This document shows, piece by piece, positions 1-10,445 of a DNA stretch of 64,000 nt. This DNA is from Rapana venosa. Taxonomy: Eukaryota; Mollusca; Gastropoda; Neogastropoda; Muricidae. The notes under the pieces were generated by a model. It was not told the DNA's origin, ran no database searches, and was given only the letters and a program-made list of their open reading frames with translations. The position numbers were made by a program, and so were the translations under genes. The stretch covers positions 18,946,059 to 19,010,058 of the forward strand of contig CM054167.1 in NCBI GenBank assembly GCA_028751875.1, read 5' to 3'. The first letter of the stretch is position 1, and the number at the start of each line of letters is the position of its first letter.

Positions 1-405
1 TTAGTTCATTGCCACGATACAGTCTGTCAATAAAGACTTCATAGAATGAAAACAGTTTTGGATGCGAATCATCATAGTAACATGAAAAAAAAAAGTATTT
101 TCCTTTTATTCCAATCTGGCAAGGTAGTTTCAGTTTTATATACTTAGAAAACGATGATTTTTAAGTTGAATTGAATTGAATCTGTCACTTTTAAGTCACG
201 ACAGATTTCTCTGCGTGATATTCGGGATGCTCTCCGCAGGAAGAGCGCCTCGCCACAAGAGCAGCGCCACCCATAATTTTTTTTCCTGTTTCCAAGTGTA
301 TTTATATACCTTCTCAGCTTTTTTGTTCCTACTGATTTTTGCCAGGGAGAGCTCTCTTGTTGCCGTAGGTTCTTTTACGTGCGCTGAATGCGTGTTGAAC
401 TCTGG
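1..405. repeat. Repeat block, first copy (second at 16331-16735), including an R5 element
   Basis: The first ~315 bases match 16331-16645 essentially base for base; the copies then differ by small indels. Bases ~187-400 belong to dispersed family R5 (see 21500-21920), here on the minus strand, recognisable by the segments 'cgacagatttctctgcgtgatattc', split here as cgacagatttctctg and cgtgatattcggg, and by 'gccagggagagctctc'. No gene is seen; the two short open frames crossing it are repeat sequence. Confidence 0.75.
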
Positions 406-415
406 GCCTCGGTAA

Positions 416-835
416 TTGTTCAGGGGTGGGGGGTTAGTCTTGGGTTGGTGTGTTGAGCTTGTGATCTGACGACCCAGGTTTATATACCACACTGAGGCAC
501 CTCTGGAGAGTTAACGTCTGTACCAAACTCTTGGACCAACTCCTCATCCCTAGTGAAAACCCTTTAATGGAGCCATAAACTGAGGGGTCCCTGTGTGTGA
601 ACTCACAGAGGAACATCTGACACATGTTAAAACCTGTTGTGTCTTTTGGAAGAGTATGTCATGCATGCATTATGAATGGATGTTACAATTTTTTTAAATG
701 CAAGGTTCATGGTGGTGTGTTTTAGACATCATCCGAAGTTAGAATGCAGTTACCTTATTGGTGAGCAAAACTGGTACATACGCCAAAATTCTTCCATTTG
801 GTGTGTCTCCAAAACTTTAGCTGAGGAACAGGGAG
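416..835 (+). mobile_element. R7 dispersed element (A1 copy)
   Basis: Homologous to 28428-28820 and 44795-45185. The right part (~740-835) resembles, in reverse complement, the minus-strand element at 19655-20030, so this is a dispersed family. The left end holds a weak tRNA-like segment (ggacccagattt and relatives). Class not certain. Confidence 0.5.
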
Positions 836-892
836 AAGAACATTGATAATTTGCTGTCCAATAGATGAAAGATTGACACGTTGTGTGTCTGA

Positions 893-1060
893 AGATTTGT
901 GTATGAAACAAGATGTCTTGGTGTTGATATTTTGTGTGACGTGTGTTTGCAGGATTTGTGAAACATGATGTTCTTGGTGTTGATATGTTGTGTGTCTGCA
1001 GATTTGATGAAAAATCCCCCCATGATTGATGCCTAGGTGTTGATATTTGTGTGTTTGCAG
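893..1060 (+). repeat. Acceptor minisatellite, A1 copy (~4 units)
   Basis: About four ~47-55-base units of the form atttgtgaaacatgatg / tcttggtgttgatatt / ttgtgtgtttgcag, more eroded than the copy at 28887-29037. Each unit ends in a pyrimidine/GT-rich tract plus CAG, like the real acceptor at 1059-1060. Confidence 0.7.
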
Positions 1061-1186
1061 ATTTGTGAAAGAGGACGCCTCGGTGTCGGTGGAAATACAG
1101 CCAAAGAGATTTCAGCAACAGTATTTGGTATGGTAGTCAGCCAGCTGAGGACAGAAGGAAAACAACGACAACTTGACATTCATTGA
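1061..1186 (+). pseudogene. Terminal exon E-c, A1 copy, frameshifted
   Basis: Same exon as 29038-29164. It reads FVKEDASVSVEIQPKRFQQQ and then YLV in frame, after which an extra base (ttggtatggtag) causes a premature stop. The rest matches with indels (cagaaggaaaac is recognisable). The break may be a true lesion or a sequencing error; A1 as a whole is full of single-base indels. Protein identity unknown. Confidence 0.55.
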
Positions 1187-1189
1187 CTC

Positions 1190-3365
1190 CTCATCAAATG
1201 CCTTGGAAGAAAATCACAAGAGAAAAAAACAACAGACATTAGTAGTTTCAGTATTTGACGATTGATAAGAACCAGACATTCTTAGTTGTAGATTACTTGT
1301 GATGATTATATCCGTCCAGTGTGTTTGTATTTATACATACAATATTTTTTCTTATGAATTTTTTTTTCTGTCAAACTGTTACAGATATATGGTTTGTTTG
1401 CATTTTCTCCGGGTGTAGATGTCTCAATTTTCGTAGAGAAATGATTGACCAATTTGGACAACAGTTGCATGGATATTGGTGTGTTAAACTTTCCCGTGTA
1501 TATTTTACAGACAATTTGGGATGAAGTTGGGGGTTCATTGGCTAAAATATGTTTAAGATGCAATGTTCCTCTTTGAGGCAGCCGTATTCATCTTCAAAAT
1601 TGAGGACAAATCATTTTCACATTGTTGTCATTTTTGCTTATAAAACGTAAAAAACTATTCTTTGAAAATGATTTTTTTTTTTTCAAGTGGTAAATGAAAA
1701 AAAAAGTAAGTGGAACGTAAAAAATAGGCTAAGTATTTTGTAAGTAAAAGAATTTGGCTTCAAGGTTCTACATGAGTTTTAGATTTTTTTTCTCTGCCTG
1801 CGAATACTGTAAGATTCTTTCTGTGATATTTGTATGAACACACAGTCATGTGAGTTTAATTCTTTGTTGAAGGTGAAGAAAACATAAGGGAGGTTCTTGA
1901 TTTCGGAGATGACAGAGTTATTTCTTTATCTTTGCACAGCCATTTTCATGACAGCAGTTTTTGTTTCAAGAGCAAGTGCAGATCACTGTGTAGGCTTACA
2001 CTTGCAAAATTTGTCAAGTAAAAACAGACTCTGCGTTGATTGAAATTTACTTGGAAAGACTTTCAACTTCCTTTCATCCGTCCAACTATCTTATTGTGTA
2101 TGTGTGTCTTATTAAACTAGATGCTTTGAAAAGATACCAGATCTGTGATATTTTATACCTTTCAATACTGATCATTCATTCCAAAGATTAACTTATTTAT
2201 CCTCATAATATATATTTATATAGAGACTTTTGTTGGCCATAGTAATGTGTGAAAATTTTTTCTTCAGTTTTTGTGATACACAGTCCTTATTCTCAAATGT
2301 TAATATTAAAACATCATTCTGTTGATTGTTCCATATAAGAGTAGTAGTTGTGTCACATAGATTTCAGTTGAAAGATTAATTTCTGCATTTTTCCAAAAGA
2401 GGAATGAAGATGTTTCTGGTGATTATATTTTGGGTCAGGAATCAGTCAAAGTAACAAAAGAGCTGGAGTTGGTGGAGTATGTTAAGAGTTTAGGTTCACT
2501 TTTGTTCTCTTGGTAATGATTTCTGATCGCAGTTACATTCCATTGACGACATCTCTGATATGATAGAGTGCGATATGAATGAAATGAATGCACCGTTGAT
2601 CTGTGACGGTGATGAAAATGTGTTTGCACATGTGAAATTGTAAGTTGTTTTGTTTTCATGACTTGTGTTGTTTGTGTTCAGGGACTTTATGACTGCATTT
2701 TTTAGTATTTTGTTTTTAGTTGTTAAGTTTTCAAGGTGACTAGTAGTTGATTTTTTAATCATGATCACCGTTTTCTGTCTCGTTCTTCTCCGGCCGGATA
2801 AAAATGCACAAATTGTCGTTGCGTTATTATGTGACGCTTTTTTTATTGCTGATTAAATGTTGTACGTTTTGTTCTTTTTGTTATTTTTTATTCTATTTCA
2901 ATTTTCCAACATAAATTAAACATTGTTTTGATTAAATGTTGTGATTTTATGATATAGAATACTTTATGTACTTATACCCTTGTTTTCTCTGTACCTCCTT
3001 CTGTTGCTGTCAGTAAATTGTCCTTTTCTTTTTTTTTAATCCATAGGAGAAGATATTGAATGATGGATTGATTAAATTGTAGAATAAAGCAGCGACTGGT
3101 TTCATTTTGTGTAATAGATTCTTGCATAGTATTTGTGTGTCTGTGTGTATTTGTTTGTAAGTAAGTGTATACATTGATGTGTGTAAATTTGCGATACAAA
3201 TACTTTTTTTTTTTTAAGAGGAAAATGGTGCTGATTGATCTTTGTTAAAACAGTTATGTGTTTTTTGTTTAAAAGTCTAGGTAAGTAATCAAAACAAAAT
3301 TTTGCGCTGTTCTCAACAGATCTGTCCTGAAATCCTTTCTCCTTTTTTTTTCTTTTTTAAAATTT
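1190..3365. other. AT-rich non-coding stretch (A1)
   Basis: Low-complexity AT-rich sequence homologous to 29165-31370. It would be the 3' UTR and downstream DNA of exon E-c if that exon is terminal. No convincing exon, RNA gene or transposon is seen; short open frames on both strands lack splice context. Confidence 0.5.
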
Positions 3366-3369
3366 TATT

Positions 3370-3457
3370 TCAAGGATAATGAAATAAGCTTTTGTGTGGT
3401 TTTTATTTTTATATCCCAGTTCCCATGTGTATGCAGTTTTGTAAATTTTATCATCCA
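3370..3457 (-). mobile_element. SINE-2 copy, 3' part (interrupted at 3458)
   Basis: Matches the tail half of the SINE-2 family (caaggataatgaaataag ... atgcagttttgtaaatttt). The rest resumes at 4338 after the long SINE insertion. The tRNA-like head lies on the minus strand. Confidence 0.75.
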
Positions 3458-4337
3458 ATCCAGACGCCTGGCGCAGTGGTTAGCGCCTTGGGTTAACGGA
3501 CTGGAAGGTGCGGGTTCGGAATCCCACAAGAGTCATAGGGTTTTTTTTCGGACTCCGGGCCGGCTCCTACCCAGAGTGAGTGTGCTGTGGGCTCAGTGGG
3601 AAGACTGGACCACACATGTCGAGCTTCATCAACTTAACGGATGCGATGTTTGAGAGAGTTGCTCAAATTACTGACCACACTGCAAGTGTCTGTATGCTCT
3701 CGGGCCCGGTTGTCGCCGGGATATATATGATAGTAAGCGTAGTGTACAACCCTGTCGGAGTAGTCTCAAAGCATATTGCACTTCCACAGCAGCATAATTA
3801 CGTTCATCCTCAATGTCCATTGATCCTTCCATGCAATTAAAAAAAAAAAAAATTGCCTTGATTCGTGGTCCCAGTTTCTCTGGTCTCATGGTGACCTCAG
3901 ATTCGGTTTTGCCCTTACACTTCTGTTGCCTGTGGGAGTTGTGTCAATGCCTTTGGGGTTGGAGGTTCGAGGGGGACGGTCGTTGGAGGGACGTTGTGGT
4001 GGTTGCCACCTCGGGGGGGCAACTCACTCAGTCTGGCTCAGCGATTGAGAATACTGTCGTTAGTAGGGGGCTTGTAGGTGGTGTCCTGCATATGTTAGCA
4101 CAGAACAGGCACCACTGACACCGCCATAAGGGACCCAGCAAGCAGTGCAGGGCCCTTCTGGTGGTGGCCCCGCGGCGGCCTGGTAGTGATGGCTCCCAGT
4201 GGGCCTCGACCCTGGGGGAGACATAAACGAAATTGGGTATGGCTTGTGGCGGGGAGATTGAATGCAGCGGCGTGGGAACAGCAGGACGGGGGACGTCACA
4301 GAAGAGGAGGCAGCAAAAAAAAAAAAAAAAAAAAAAA
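3458..4337 (+). mobile_element. Long tRNA-headed SINE-like element (R1), A1 copy
   Basis: It begins with a tRNA-like promoter: A-box region gcgcagtggttagcgcc and B box ggttcggaatccc (one extra base against GGTTCGAATCCC). A ~750-base body and a poly-A tail after gaggcagc follow. Flanking TTTATCATCCA direct repeats at 3447-3457 and 4338-4348 are a target-site duplication, so this is an integrated retroposed copy. At ~880 bases it is long for a SINE. The body has no conserved open frame. Confidence 0.8.
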
Positions 4338-4607
4338 TTTATCATCCATTCCCTCCGGCACACAGTGGCTTTCTCTGATGATAATCAACAGGTTTTAACA
4401 TGTGTGCAAGATGTTCTGCATTCATTTGACATGGGACCTCGTGGTTTTTATAGTTTTCATATGACGTCTTTTGGAGGGAAGTAGAGAGTTGGCACTGATG
4501 TTAAACTCCAGGGGAAAAATTATCCCCTCTTTGAATGGGGATTCAAACCTGGTTCAGCAGAACACGAGCGCATTGCTCTAACACCATGCTGTCTGTCTCG
4601 TCAAAGT
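4338..4607 (-). mobile_element. SINE-2 copy, 5' (tRNA-head) part
   Basis: Continuation of the copy begun at 3370. Read on the minus strand the right end is a tRNA-like head with A-box-like tggtgttagagcaatgcg and B-box-like ggtttgaatccc. Confidence 0.75.
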
Positions 4608-4609
4608 CG

Positions 4610-5450
4610 TTTGTCCATTTTCCCCCGACTCTTTAGGCTGCTAAAGGAACCAGCCTGAACGTTAAGCGTTGACTCTTCTCCCAAGTGTTCTTTTCAGTTT
4701 TGTCTGGAATTGTACTGTTTTGCAGAACGTTCCATACATGCTCCTCCACATCTACCAAGAAATTCGGTTGGCAGATGCACAACCAAAACATAACTGACAA
4801 ACCACTTGGTACTTATATTAACTTGTTTGGAACCGCCCTCAAATTCACCCTAGTTGCTTTGCTTCAGAGCCTTATTTTAGACTAAGATCTTTTTTTTTTT
4901 AATTGGCAAACGTACTAAAAATGTATAAAACCATTTTGTGTACTTAATATATTGACCACATTTTTTTCAGTGCATTATTTAAGCCTTTTAAAATAGTAAA
5001 ACATCTGCAAACATACTAAACATTTATAAAACCATTTTGTGTACTTAAAATATCTACCACATTTATTTTGTTCAACACAAGCCTGTATCTGTGGTTGTTT
5101 TGTTTTCAAATTACGGCAGTGAATGTTAAAAAACTAAACAATTTGGACACATTTTCAGGCTTACATTAAGAAGGCGTGTAAGTATCCGTCAGCTGAACCA
5201 CAGAAAAAAGAAAGAGTTTATTCACAATAAAGTGAACTCCGCCCCAGGAATCAATTTAAAGTCATATCTACTCATTTGCCAGCATCTTTCTCAAGAAAAA
5301 TCCATTATTGACAGCTCACTTCATAATACTTGTATTATCATCAAAACAAATCAGATAAAGGGGAAGAGCTCTGATTCAGAGAGATAGTTGATCTAACAGC
5401 ATGAATGGTTTCCCTTTGAAAACTGCTACTGTTAAAAGTATAGGTGTCCC
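4610..5450. other. AT-rich stretch without recognised gene (A1)
   Basis: Homologous to 32650-33485. Two diverged ~110-base AT-rich direct repeats are visible near 4905-4965 and 5010-5065 (both contain accattttgtgtactta). No exon or RNA gene recognised. Confidence 0.5.
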
Positions 5451-5454
5451 ATAA

Positions 5455-5775
5455 CCTATGTTGAAGACCTACTACGGAGATGCAGATAAGAAAAAGAAGA
5501 CATGGGAAACTATCATCACCAGACGACGGTGGAAGTTGGATTGGGCCACATCCTCCGAAGAGACCACAGTCAATCACAGAACTCGAATGGCTCTGGACCC
5601 AGAAGGAGGGGAAAGAAAGGAAGGACCAAATGCAACGTGGAGGGAGGAGGACTGTAGAAAGTGAATGAAATGAAGGCCATGCAGCACTCTTGGGGAGATC
5701 AGTGACTAGGTGGCCTCAGGATAGGCAGGAGTGGAAGGCGCTTGTTGCTGCCCATACACACCACTGGGTGTAATG
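5455..5775 (+). mobile_element. Non-LTR retrotransposon (LINE) 3' fragment, A1
   Basis: Across several frames it encodes the C-terminal tail typical of many animal LINE reverse transcriptases: RRRWKLDWATSSE (family: RRWKWIGHILRR), then RPKATWRRTVE-like and QDRQEWK-like motifs. Homologous to 33488-33795. Indels prevent a continuous frame; it is a 5'-truncated dead copy. Confidence 0.75.
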
Positions 5776-5777
5776 GT

Positions 5778-6045
5778 TAATGATGATAACCTTTGTGGTT
5801 ATAGGGGTGTGAGGCATCAGAGACATCAGCTTCTCCAGGGGCAGCATTATTGTGGGCGGCCACCCATCTCTCTCCCTCGCTGCTTTACCTTCCCTTAACC
5901 CTATAAAGAGGGCCAGGTACCCATTTACAGCTGGGTGAACTGGGGGGGACTCTACTGAAGCCAAAGGCACCACAAACGGCCACCCATTCCAACTGGTAAC
6001 TGTGCTCGATGCTGTTAACATTGGGCTGGGGGAAAGCGATTAAGT
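5778..6045 (-). mobile_element. SINE-5S (R3), A1 copy
   Basis: Diverged copy of the family seen cleanly at 17294-17599. On the minus strand it has the 5S-like core (ttaacagcatcgagcacag..., eroded) and the body with caccca...gtaaatgggta and gctttaccttccc in reverse. Confidence 0.7.
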
Positions 6046-6389
6046 GCTCTGAATGGAACATTGTGCTGTTGTTTGATTTTTGATGCCGTATCCGGATGCA
6101 TATAACTATAAAATACTCAAACAGTTCAACTATTTTTACATTCTAGGTAATGCTGGCATGTGGACCTTTTTAATTACATACTTGCAACTTCAGCGCACCT
6201 TCACTTGCAAAGATGACAGAGGCATCTGTTACAGGTCTGCAGACACATTCACCTGTGTGTGAGATTTTACTAAAATCCTCACAGGTACTACCAGGTCCTC
6301 TCAGATACTACCACAAAGACAGACAAGAGGTTTTTCTTACCCTTAGATATCAAGCAATCTTATATCTGTTGCCTGTAGTGTGAGTGAAA

Positions 6390-6810
6390 ATGTATTGCGC
6401 TGCCATTAAGTGCCTGACAAGCCAGGCCCAGCACATCGACTTCGGCATGGGAGAGAATTGCTATCTGTTAAGTCTATCATGGAACCCCCAGGGAAAACGA
6501 AAAAGAGGAAGGCCAAGAAACACCTGGTGACGCGACCTTGAGGCAGAAACCAGGAAGATGGGATATACCTGGAGACAGCTGGAGAGAATAGCCCAGGACA
6601 GAGGACTCTGGCGGATGTTGTCGGCGGCTATGCTCCAGGGGGAGTTGATGAGCCTAGGAGTAAGTAGTAAGTCTTTTGAAGAAAAAAGGCAGGACGAATG
6701 GATCAAGAAGGTAGAAATAGACAGAGGGTGGTAAAAGGAGAAGGCAGAAACAAAGAGAGTGATGGAAAAGTGGGGAATTACCTGGCACAGAATTTCAGAA
6801 GGTGGGGATG
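6390..6810 (+). mobile_element. R6 dispersed element with an internal LINE insertion
   Basis: Starts aatgtattgcgctgcc / attaagtgcctgaca and ends near gaattacctggcaca. Same family as 34410-34635, 15755-16020 and, on minus, 62265-62670. The A1 copy is split by a 192-base insert at 6476-6667. Confidence 0.65.
6476..6667 (+). mobile_element. LINE 3' end insertion with target-site duplication
   Basis: Absent from the matching place in A2 (empty site at 34492-34499). Flanked by TAAGTCT at 6469-6475 and 6668-6674. It encodes, with few frameshifts, the LINE C-terminal tail WNPQGKRKRGRPR, then TWRRDLEAETRKMGYTWRQL and IAQDRGLWR. A short 5'-truncated LINE insertion made after the A copies separated. 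Confidence 0.8.
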
Positions 6811-6825
6811 TTAATTTACTTTATT

Positions 6826-7175
6826 TTTACTTATTTTATTCTTTTATTATCGAGGATAATGGAATAAGCACTCATGGCTTTTTTACATCAGTCCCCGTGT
6901 GTAGGCGGTTTTGTAAATTTGTGTCATCCGGTACCACGGCACACAATGGCCTACTCTTATGAAAGCGGAACGGATATTTAATGTGTGCGCAAGATGTTCT
7001 GCGTTCGACGGGCTCAGTTTATAGTTTTATCAGAAAAGACTTTCGGGGAGAGTGAGTGGAGTCTGCTCTGACGTTAACTCTGGGATAACATATCCCCTTG
7101 ATACGGGATGGGAACCCGGGTCGTCAGATGCGAGCGGCAATGTTCTGACCACCAGGTACTCGTCCCCAATATCAT
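6826..7175 (-). mobile_element. SINE-2, near full length
   Basis: Plus-strand reading starts at the AT-rich tail (ttattatcgaggataatgg) and ends at the tRNA head; on minus the B box is in gacgacccgggttcccatcc. Homologous to 34655-34995. Confidence 0.8.
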
Positions 7176-7199
7176 TGAACTAGAACAAATATTTTCCAG

Positions 7200-7275
7200 T
7201 GTGGACCTACAGTGGTGTTGCATCCAACAGGGAGGAACTGCCAGCTTCTCTGTCTAGAGCAGAGGACCCGAACAG
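7200..7275 (+). other. Possible exon E-d, A1 copy (weak)
   Basis: Preceded by aaatattttccag. In one frame it reads YSGVASNREELPASLSRAE; the A2 copy at 35024 reads similarly. Frame retention despite indels elsewhere is suggestive, but the downstream border is unclear and a dispersed repeat follows. Unidentified. Confidence 0.25.
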
Positions 7276-7394
7276 TGATAATAATAATAAGAATGTAGGA
7301 ATTTATATAGGTGCAGGAAATCTTGTAATGCAACATAATCAAAGCGCTCATGGGATGACCACTACAGGGACAGTTGTGAAGGAGAGAGGAGAGT

Positions 7395-7870
7395 TTAACA
7401 TATGTGATTTTTTTGTTTTACATCTAATCCCTGTATGTATGCGGTTTTGCAAATTTTGTTATCTGTTCCTTAATAGCCTACTCGGGAGAAAAGCGGAACG
7501 GGTTTTAACGTGTGTTCAAGTTTTCTGTGTGCATTCGCACACGGGACTTCGGTTTATAAAGAGTTTCACTTATGTGCTTTTTTTTTTACATCTAGTCCCT
7601 GTATGTATGCGGTTTTGTAAATTTTGTTATCTGTTCCCGCCGGCACTCAATAGCCTACTCTTTCAAAAAGCGGAACGGGTTTTAGCATGTGTGCAAGTTT
7701 TCTGTGTGCATTCGCACACGAGACCTCGGTTTATAGAGTTTCACTTATGTGTGTGTCTTCAATTTTACGTCTGTTCACTAAAAGTGATATTAGACGAGAT
7801 AATAGTTTCACTTATGTGCTTTTTTTTTACATTCAGTCCCTGTATGTATGCCCGACTTCGGCATCTGGGC
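7395..7870 (-). mobile_element. Three tandem partial SINE-2 units
   Basis: The segment tgcttttttttacatctagtccctgtatgtatgcgg (read in pieces) followed by the 'ttctgtgtgcattcgcacac' part recurs at ~7400, ~7575 and, shortened, ~7810. The tRNA head is missing from all. The same array is at 35215-35680 in A2, so it predates that duplication. Confidence 0.7.
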
Positions 7871-8239
7871 TTTATCACAGTTCTTGATTAAACCATTGAC
7901 GCTGGGGGCAACAGCAAAGTGAGAGGCTGTATGACCAGTGGCTTTCCCACTCATGCAATTCCACTTTACAGCTTACTCTTTAGTGATCGACTATGACTCT
8001 CTGACTTTAGGGAGGGCTTGACTCGAACAGTCTTATGTGCTGCAGCATGGGAGGCTGGTTGGCCTTTGGAGAACAGTCTCCCAACGCTGACTGTCCTTTA
8101 GGCCCACTTGGGCCCGAGAGAGGTTGGGGATGTATAATGTGGGCAAGGCATCTCACTATAATCAAATATCTGCCCCAGTTTCCAAAACAGCCAGCTGCCT
8201 CCTCTGCTGTTTTGGAGGTCATCGTCGGTCAGATCGGAC

Positions 8240-8475
8240 AAACATACATACTGTTATGTATGCAAGTTTTGCAAATTTTTTTTATCTGTTCCCGCCGGCA
8301 CACAAGCCTTCTCTCCCAAAAAAAGCAGAACGGGTTTTTATAGCGCATCGAAGACTTTTGGGGAGAGTGGGTCGCACTGGTGTCTAACCCAGAGGAAATA
8401 TCCTCTTGAACGAGATTCGAACCCCCGTCAGCAGATCACGAGTGCATCACTGTAACCACTAGGCTATCCCGAGAG
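8240..8475 (-). mobile_element. SINE-2 copy
   Basis: Contains atctgttcccgccggcacac and, at the right end, the reverse of a tRNA-like head (gattcgaacccccgtcagc; on minus GGGGGTTCGAATC is the B box). Homologous to 36050-36270. Confidence 0.75.
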
Positions 8476-8760
8476 AGAGGAGAGAGAGGGGGGGGGGGGG
8501 AGGGTTGTTGTGATAAGCCAGAAACCCATTCACAAGGGGACAGTGGGAGGGGGGCTTGGCACAAAACACATAATATATACTGAGAAATTAATTGATTACA
8601 CCCAAATGGTCACCATGGCATGGATTCCGTAACATGGTTACAGAAGAGATTCACATTCATGTTTGTTTGTACAGAGAGAGAGAGAGAGGACACTCACAGA
8701 AGAGAAGAGAGAGAGGAGTGAGAGAGAGAGAGAGAGAGAGATTACATTGACATTGGTCAA
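8475..8760. repeat. GA and G tracts at the end of segment A1
   Basis: GA runs and a G run at ~8475-8510 and GA runs at ~8672-8742, with ~160 bases of non-repetitive DNA between. Homology with A2 stops in the second GA tract. Confidence 0.8.
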
Positions 8761-9366
8761 AACTTTGTAACACCCCAATAAATTTTTTGTCAAATTTTCT
8801 GTCTTCAGCTTTCATTTCCTGCAAGCACGTTATGTCTGTCATCTGAGCCAAAGAAATTCAGAAAAATACCTGTGTGTCTAATCTTTTGGATGGAATTTTG
8901 TGGGCAAAGCCGTCTTTCGTCCTGATTTGAAGGCAGACATAATTATTATAGCCTACTAACTTCAGGGAAGATAAAAATCCAAACCCAACCCAAAACTGAA
9001 ACAACCAAACACACACACACACGCACACACACATTTTTGTTAACAAATCCAAGCCAAAAAAAAAACCCAACCAAAACTGAAACACACACACATTTTTGTT
9101 TATTTTCTTTTTTGTAAGAGGGGGGAGGGGGGGGGGGACTTGATTGCTTATTTACTCGGTTAGTTTGCTGTCACCTGGTAGCATTTCTAAATGTCAGATG
9201 AAAACTGCAACTATATTATTGGCTGCAAATTAAAACCGGGTTTAAACCAACTCTGCTCTCTGTATCAATACTTAGGCCAACCGTAAGGGTCAACCCAGGA
9301 TGGTCACTGGGTTGTGAGAAAAACTGCATTAACGACACATCAGATGAGATAAAACCAACTAAACTA
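8761..9366. other. Non-coding, with CA and G microsatellites
   Basis: Includes CA runs near 9010-9030 and 9085, and a G-rich run near 9120-9140. No gene recognised. Confidence 0.5.
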
Positions 9367-9880
9367 GATTCCTTAAAAACAACCTTGTTCTTACTGACTA
9401 TGACATCTTCACTCAGACGGAAAATTCTCTCACGAAGTTAGATTCCTTAAAAACAAAAATGTTCATAGTGACTGATGACATCTTCACTCATATTAGTCAG
9501 AAAATGCCTGATTCTCTCATGTAGTTAAAAAGGTAAAGGAGTCCCATAACCTATAAGGGCGTAGGGGAGCGAGGCGTCAGAGACCTCACTTCTCTAGGGC
9601 CAGCATATTGAGGGCGGCGGCCCATCTCCTTCCCTCGTGCTTTACCTTACCTGACCCTAAAGAGGGCAGGTACCCATTTACAGCTGGGGGAACTACTGAA
9701 GCCAAGGCGCGCAAACGGTCACCCATCCAAGTGGTAACCACGCTCGACGCTGCTTAACTTGGCTGGGGGAAAGCGAGTGCTCCGACCACTCATGTAGTTA
9801 GATTCCTTAAAAACAACCTCGTTCATAGTGACTATGACATCTTCACTCATATTAGATGGAAAATGCCTGATTCTCTCAGG
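9367..9880. repeat. ~85-90-base tandem units next to a LINE 3' end, interrupted by a SINE
   Basis: Units contain gattccttaaaaacaa, tatgacatcttcactca and tgcctgattctctca, at ~9367, ~9440 and ~9799. A SINE-5S (9528-9789) sits inside the array. The last unit runs into the LINE fragment at 9847, so the tandem is probably the LINE's 3' untranslated tail. Confidence 0.6.
9528..9789 (-). mobile_element. SINE-5S (R3) with target-site duplication
   Basis: Flanked by tcatgtagtta at 9517-9527 and 9790-9800. The 5S-like core reads on minus as aagcagcgtcgagcgtgg. The tRNA head is cut ~15 bases short. Confidence 0.8.
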
Positions 9881-10128
9881 AAGGTAGAAATACTGTGTGG
9901 CGGAACATCACGACAGAGGATCTTTAGGGAGTCTGCAGTAAAATGCTCGTGCCTAATGTCCCGGACATCTCGACACTCCAGAAGCAGATGCTTAATGGTT
10001 ACCCGAACACCACAAGTCACACACAATGGGGTTCCTTTCGTCTTTAAGCAAATGAACATGAGTAATATGAGAATGGCTGTGTATATCCTGGGGAACACTA
10101 TTTCTTCCCTTCTTTGTTTTTGGTACAC
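9847..10128 (-). mobile_element. LINE C-terminal fragment, minus strand
   Basis: A 93-codon frame contains CVTCGVRVTIKHLLLECRD, the Cys/His motif (CxxC ... H ... C) found at the C-terminus of several LINE ORF2 proteins, then FTADSLKIL. 5'-truncated. It lies back to back with a homologous plus-strand copy at 10200. Confidence 0.75.
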
Positions 10129-10199
10129 AAAGGGAGGACTTCTTTCAAATTAGGATAAATCTGTTTGGTCAGATTGAGAATTTCTCCATCTGTGTGTCA

Positions 10200-10445
10200 A
10201 AAAACCGAAGGGAGGCAACAGTTGCTCACAGGCTACACACGGGTCATTCTCATATCATTCCACGTTCATTGGCTGAAAGGAGAAGGGAACCCATGGTTGT
10301 GGGATTGTGATGGTGCGGGTAAACCATCAAGCATTGCTTTCTGGAGTGTCCTGATGCCAAGATATTTTGGCACAGCAAGCTTTTACTGCAGACTCCCTGA
10401 AGATCCTTTTTCGGTTTATGGAAAAGCAGTAGCAATACTAAAACC
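10200..10445 (+). mobile_element. LINE C-terminal fragment, plus strand, frameshifted
   Basis: Same LINE end as the minus copy at 9847-10128: fragments in shifting frames give GYTR, AERREG, NHQAL and TADSLKIL. Several indels. The two copies point away from each other. Confidence 0.65.

Larger units (their letters stand above)
416..8760 (+). repeat. Segment A1, degraded copy of 28428-36511
   Basis: Landmarks occur in the same order and orientation as in 28428-36511: R7 element, acceptor minisatellite, terminal exon, AT-rich stretch, long SINE, LINE tail, 5S-type SINE, R6 and SINE-2 copies, ending in a GA tract. Offset is about 28.0 kb. Differences are dense single-base indels plus one real insertion (6476-6667). 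The copy ends near 8680-8760 in GA repeats, as the other copy does near 36484-36511. Confidence 0.85.

Noticed and set aside
7199..7891. 230-codon plus frame
   Set aside because: Runs through tandem SINE-2 fragments; internal peptide repeats (PVCMRFCKFCYLF) are the repeat units.
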